NCBI RefSeq assembly: GCF_017086405.1
Contig: NZ_CP070973.1
Span: 4,682,739-4,746,738, forward strand
Reading direction: 5' to 3'
Length of the DNA: 64,000 nucleotides
Origin: Mycobacterium gordonae
GTDB lineage: Bacteria > Actinomycetota > Actinomycetes > Mycobacteriales > Mycobacteriaceae
Shown: positions 60,681-64,000 of the stretch, piece by piece
Layout of the letters: the number at the start of each line of letters is the position of its first letter
Numbering within the stretch: position 1 is the first letter of the stretch
Program-made: the position numbers and the translations under genes
The notes under the pieces: model-generated
Databases searched by the model: none
Told to the model about the DNA's origin: nothing
Seen by the model: only the letters and a program-made list of their open reading frames with translations

Positions 60681-61916
60681 CTAAGTATGGGCCTCCCGCA
60701 GCACCGCGGCGAACTGCGCCACGACCCAGTCGATCTCCGCACGGGTGACCACCAGTGGCGGGGCGAACCGCAGGGTCCAATCGTGAGTGTCCTTGACGAG
60801 CACGCCACGGTCAGCCAGCCGCATGCTGATCTGCTTGCCTTTCTGTGGCCCGAGCGCCAGCTCCGGGTCGATATCGACACCGGCCCACAAGCCGAAACCG
60901 CGCACAGCCGTGACCCCGTGGCCGATCAGCGCACGCAGACCCTGGTGCAGGTGCGCGCCCAATTCCGCCGAGCGGACCTGGAACTGTCCGCGGGTCAGCA
61001 TGTCCACCACGGTGGTGCCGATCGCGGCCGCCAGCGGGTTGCCGCCGAATGTCGATCCGTGTTCCCCCGGGTTCAGCACGCCGAGCACGTCCCGGTCGGC
61101 GACCACCGCCGATAACGCAACCACGCCTCCGCCCAGCGCCTTGCCGAGCAGGTAGACGTCGGGCACCACTCCCCACCGGTCGCAGGCGAACGTGTAACCC
61201 GTCCGCGCCAGACCCGACTGGATTTCGTCGGCGATCATCAGCACGTGGTGTTCGCTGCACAGCGCACGCACCGCGGGCAGGTAGTCGTCCGGCGGCACGA
61301 TGATGCCCGCCTCGCCCTGGATCGGCTCCAGCAGCACCGCGACGGTGTGCTCATCGATCGCCCGGGCCAGCGCGGCGGCGTCACCGAACGGCACCGAACG
61401 GAACCCGGGCGTGAACGGTCCGAATCCCCCGCGGGCCACCGGATCGGACGAGAAGCTGACGATGCTGATCGTACGGCCGTGGAAGTTGTTGTCGGCCACG
61501 ATGATGTTCGCCTTGCCGGCAGGGACGCCCTTGACCTCAGCGCCCCACTTGCGGGCGACCTTCAACCCGCTCTCGACGGCCTCGGCACCCGAGTTCATCG
61601 GCAACACCATGTCCTTTCCGCACAATTCGGCGAGCGCCGCGCAGAAGGGTCCCAGTCGGTCGGAGTGGAAGGCGCGGCTCACCAGCGTGACGGTGTCGAG
61701 CTGAGCGTGGGCCGTCGCGATGATCTCGGGATGGCGGTGACCGAAGTTGACTGCCGAATAAGCGGCCAGGCAGTCCAGGTAGCGGCGTCCGTCCACATCG
61801 GTGATCCAGGCACCCTCCGCGCTGGCCGCCACCACCGGAAGCGGCGAATAATTGTGCGCCGCATGCTTTTCGACCAGGGCGATAGCGGTATCGGTCAGTT
61901 CGGCCAGAATCGTCAT
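60681..61916 (-). CDS. rocD: Ornithine aminotransferase RocD
   Basis: 411 residues, ATG 61916 behind GGAGGTG, overlapping the preceding gene's stop (ATGA). Class III PLP aminotransferase: 'NSGAEAVESGLKVARKWG', 'NFHGRTISIVSFSSDP', 'LLEPIQGEAGIIVP', 'LMIADEIQSGLARTGYTFAC' and the PLP lysine in 'YLLGKALGGGVVALSA'. Converts ornithine and 2-oxoglutarate to glutamate semialdehyde and glutamate. The gene is full-length here; in M. tuberculosis the equivalent is split into rocD1 and rocD2. Confidence 0.95.
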   Translation of the reverse strand: MTILAELTDTAIALVEKHAAHNYSPLPVVAASAEGAWITDVDGRRYLDCLAAYSAVNFGHRHPEIIATAHAQLDTVTLVSRAFHSDRLGPFCAALAELCGKDMVLPMNSGAEAVESGLKVARKWGAEVKGVPAGKANIIVADNNFHGRTISIVSFSSDPVARGGFGPFTPGFRSVPFGDAAALARAIDEHTVAVLLEPIQGEAGIIVPPDDYLPAVRALCSEHHVLMIADEIQSGLARTGYTFACDRWGVVPDVYLLGKALGGGVVALSAVVADRDVLGVLNPGEHGSTFGGNPLAAAIGTTVVDMLTRGQFQVRSAELGAHLHQGLRALIGHGVTAVRGFGLWAGVDIDPELALGPQKGKQISMRLADRGVLVKDTHDWTLRFAPPLVVTRAEIDWVVAQFAAVLREAHT

Positions 61917-62776
61917 GGGTGCACCTCCAATGTGCAGCACTTCACCGAACCACCGCCCTTGAGTAGTTCGGACAGGTCGACACCGATCGGCTCGAAACCG
62001 GCCGCGCGCAACTGATTCGCGAAACCCGTTGCTGCGGAAGGTAATACGACGTGAAGACCATCGGAGACGACGTTGAGCCCGAACAGGAACGCATCCGGGG
62101 TGCCGACGACGATCGCGTCGGCAAACAAGGCCCGCAACTGATTCTGGGCCGATTCGCTGAATGCCGGTGGATAGTAGGCGATGGTGTTCTCGTCGAGGAC
62201 GGCCAGCGCGGTATCCAGGTGATAGAACCGCGGATCCACCAGTTCGAGAGATACCACCGGCATCCGCAGTGCCGCCGCGATCTCGGCGTGCGCGCGTGGG
62301 TCGGTGCGGAAACCGTAGCCCGCCAGCACCATGTCACCGATGAGCATCAGGTCGCCCTGGCCTTCGTTGACGTGGCGGGTGGACACCGGCCGGTAACCGT
62401 TTGAAGACATCCAATCGGCGTACGCCCGGGACTCCCCGGCTCGCTCGGCGAACCGAAATCGCGCCACGATCGCCACGCCGTGAGCAACGAATCCGCCGTT
62501 GGCGGCGTACACCATGTCGGGCAGGCCCGCCACCGGCTCCACCAGATCCACCCGGTGGCCCAACCGAACGTAAGTTTCGCGCAGTCGGTCCCACTGCGCT
62601 GTCGCGAGGCGGGCGTCGACCGCGGCGCCCGTGTCCATCCAGGGGTTGATGGCGTATTCGACGGCGAAAAAGGTCGGTGGTGTCATCGCATAGTGCCGCG
62701 CGGTCGGACGCCGTTCACGCGGGCCGGCCGACCGGGATCCGGGCACGAATCGAGCGTCAACATAGTTGTCCGTCAT
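61913..62776 (-). CDS. Dimethylargininase/arginine deiminase-fold enzyme
   Basis: 287 residues from ATG 62776 (MTDNYVDARF). There is no ribosome binding site; a TAGCGT box eight bases upstream hints at a leaderless transcript. Guanidino-modifying fold: 'DMVYAANGGFVAHGVAIVAR', 'GQGDLMLIGDMVLAGYGFRT' (Glu/Asp), 'VDPRFYHLDTALAVLDENTI' (catalytic His) and 'GGSVKCCTLEVHP' (catalytic Cys). DDAH enzymes release citrulline from methylarginines; ornithine cyclisation or amidino transfer are family alternatives. By order it is Rv2323c. First gene of an operon feeding ornithine-type products to RocD. Confidence 0.85.
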   Translation of the reverse strand: MTDNYVDARFVPGSRSAGPRERRPTARHYAMTPPTFFAVEYAINPWMDTGAAVDARLATAQWDRLRETYVRLGHRVDLVEPVAGLPDMVYAANGGFVAHGVAIVARFRFAERAGESRAYADWMSSNGYRPVSTRHVNEGQGDLMLIGDMVLAGYGFRTDPRAHAEIAAALRMPVVSLELVDPRFYHLDTALAVLDENTIAYYPPAFSESAQNQLRALFADAIVVGTPDAFLFGLNVVSDGLHVVLPSAATGFANQLRAAGFEPIGVDLSELLKGGGSVKCCTLEVHP

Positions 62777-62822
62777 AAATATCAACGCTATTTGGCCCTC
62801 TGTACGCAAGCAAACGAAGTAC

Positions 62823-62851
62823 ATTGCGCAATTACCATTGAAATATTGCGC
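62823..62851. promoter_or_regulatory. Candidate AsnC/Lrp operator
   Basis: In the divergent 125-bp region, the perfect palindrome ATTGCGCAAT (62823-62832) is followed by a second ATTGCGC (62845-62851). The two lie 22 bp apart, about two DNA turns. The region is locally AT-rich. Lrp-type regulators commonly bind such phased sites, so autoregulation and control of the roc operon are inferred. Confidence 0.5.
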
Positions 62852-62901
62852 TACGCTCGTATCAGCAGTGATTTGTTGCGTCACGTGATGACGGAGGTCC
62901 G

Positions 62902-63348
62902 ATGGACCGCTTGGACGACACCGACGAGCGGATCCTGGTCGAACTCGCCGAACATGCACGCGCCACGTTCGCCGAGATCGGCCAGAAGGTGAATCTGTCC
63001 GCTCCGGCGGTGAAGCGTCGGGTGGACCGGATGCTCGACAGTGGTGTGATTCGAGGGTTCACCACCGTCGTCGACCACAACGCGCTGGGCTGGAACACCG
63101 AGGCGTACGTCCAGGTGTTCTGCCATGGCCGCATCGCGCCGGAGAAACTGCGGGAGGCGTGGGTGGATATCCCCGAGGTGGTCAGCGCCGCCACGGTGAC
63201 CGGCACCTCGGATGCGATCCTGCATGTGCTTGCCCGGGACATGCGGCACCTGGAGGCTGCCCTGGAACGCATCCGATCCAGTGCCGACATCGAACGCAGC
63301 GAAAGCATCGTGGTGCTCTCGAACCTGATCGACCGGATGCGGCCTTGA
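62902..63348 (+). CDS. AsnC/Lrp-family regulator of the roc operon
   Basis: 148 residues, ATG 62902 after GGAGG. N-terminal AsnC helix-turn-helix 'DDTDERILVELAEHARATFA' 'EIGQKVNLSAPAVKRRVDRM'. The C-terminal RAM domain 'VVSAATVTGTSDAILHVLAR' carries the G-x-x-D effector motif. Divergent from the dimethylargininase-RocD-RocE operon, and by order equivalent to M. tuberculosis Rv2324. Probably senses an amino acid such as arginine or ornithine. Confidence 0.9.
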   Translation: MDRLDDTDERILVELAEHARATFAEIGQKVNLSAPAVKRRVDRMLDSGVIRGFTTVVDHNALGWNTEAYVQVFCHGRIAPEKLREAWVDIPEVVSAATVTGTSDAILHVLARDMRHLEAALERIRSSADIERSESIVVLSNLIDRMRP

Positions 63349-63365
63349 CTCAGGCCGTCAAACCC

Positions 63366-64000
63366 TCAGTGCGCAGCCAGCATCGTCTGAACCGCCACAC
63401 CCGCACCGCAGACCAACACGGAGATGGTCATCGCGAACCAGTCAGAGAGCTTCGGCCGGCGCGGGTGGGCCGACAACTGACCGGTCCCACCGCGCGCGGT
63501 GATCGCATCACCCATCTCGTCAGCGCGGCGCAGCGTCACGGTGATGGTGGCCGCGAGCAGGTCGATGACCTCCAGACGGCGCTGCTGGCGCCTCTCTTTG
63601 CGGCTGCGCGGCACCGGTTTCGGCCGGAGCCGACGCGCCGCGTACAGCACCTGGAATTCGTCGATCAGCATCGGGAAGGCGCGCAGCGCCAGCGCGAGCG
63701 CCACCGCCCACTCGTCGATCGGCAGCCGCAGCAGCCGCAGCGGCCGGCCCAAAGTGGCTACGGCAGGGCCGATTTCGGCAACGTTGGTGGTGTATGACAC
63801 CAGACCGCCCAGGGCCAGCAGCACCAGTGTCAGCGCGGTGATCCGTAGGAAATTCAGGATGCCGCCTAGGCCCACCTCGAGGCCGGCCACCGAGACCAAC
63901 GGATCACCGCCGGCCAGCGCCGCGGTGAAAGCACCGATAGACACGAGAATCCACAACCACCGGGGTATCGACGGTAGTGCGCCGCGCGGAATGTGCGCGG
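63366..64000 (-). CDS. ECF transporter transmembrane (T) component, CbiQ-like (partial)
   Basis: The C-terminal 211 codons are inside the window; the frame is open at the right edge with '...RGALPSIPRWLW' leading into hydrophobic segments, so the start lies outside. Four hydrophobic helices and the T-component coupling motif 'ALALRAFPMLIDEFQVLYAA' 'RRLRP' (A-R-R-x type, contacts the ATPases) are visible, plus a second coupling helix near 'ADEMGDAITARGGTG'. By order it is Rv2325c, whose ATPase partner follows upstream. Substrate unknown. Confidence 0.88.
   Translation of the reverse strand, partial: AHIPRGALPSIPRWLWILVSIGAFTAALAGGDPLVSVAGLEVGLGGILNFLRITALTLVLLALGGLVSYTTNVAEIGPAVATLGRPLRLLRLPIDEWAVALALALRAFPMLIDEFQVLYAARRLRPKPVPRSRKERRQQRRLEVIDLLAATITVTLRRADEMGDAITARGGTGQLSAHPRRPKLSDWFAMTISVLVCGAGVAVQTMLAAH

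Overview
The window reads as chromosomal DNA of a slow-growing non-tuberculous Mycobacterium. The reasons are high GC, four PE_PGRS genes, a giant PPE-MPTR gene, an alkB-rubredoxin-TetR operon, a DesA3-like desaturase, and a right-hand end whose order (TldE, TldD, UspA, UspB, UspC, universal stress protein, RocE, RocD, dimethylargininase-like, AsnC, CbiQ) matches what I recall of M. tuberculosis Rv2314c-Rv2325c. The species cannot be fixed from the sequence alone.

Layout. 1-360: 5' end of a GH2 glycosidase running off the left edge. 572-25298: a PE/PPE island with a frameshifted PE_PGRS, a PE_PGRS carrying a C-terminal GH64-type beta-1,3-glucanase-like domain, a 3345-residue PPE-MPTR built from about seven super-modules, and two tandem paralogous PE_PGRS genes (the first frameshifted). 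25424-26330: a decayed asparagine synthase. 26598-37251: a polymorphic-toxin locus. It begins with a 2048-residue Rhs/YD-repeat protein with an ESX-associated-looking N-terminus and a WHH nuclease tip. Behind it lies an AT-richer array of spare tip/immunity cassettes: a decayed AHH nuclease with an intact immunity gene, a colicin-DNase-like HNH tip with an Im-like immunity gene, a second WHH tip with partner, an LHH nuclease with a SUKH immunity gene, a frameshifted remnant, and an inverted scrap of the Rhs core. 37670-45454: Ddn-like proteins, GH6 cellulase CelA1, a tRNA with a CAT anticodon, a DesA3-like desaturase, a lipoprotein and a P-type ATPase. 45447-52401: a CMD protein and TldD/TldE, divergent from the UspABC amino-sugar importer. 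52430-56009: Crp/Fnr, Hcp and Hcr-like reductase (nitrosative stress). 56033-58087: AlkB, rubredoxin and TetR. 58337-63348: a universal stress protein and arginine/ornithine catabolism genes, with a divergent AsnC/Lrp regulator. 63366 to the end: a partial ECF-transporter T component.

How it works together. The toxin locus looks like a contact-dependent competition system whose downstream modules share short Rhs-core homology (coding for a DPLGL and TTTIDPLGL-type junction) with the active gene. New tips could therefore be swapped in by recombination while their immunity genes stay behind. The Crp/Fnr protein has an E-x-x-S-R recognition helix and no cysteine, and an FNR-type box lies just before hcp, which suggests a self-contained NO/hydroxylamine response. 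RocE, RocD and the dimethylargininase-like enzyme overlap in an ATGA/GTGA-coupled operon read away from the Lrp-type regulator.

Limits: family names rest on motifs read by eye. No database search or RNA folding was run, and the frameshifts may include sequencing errors.
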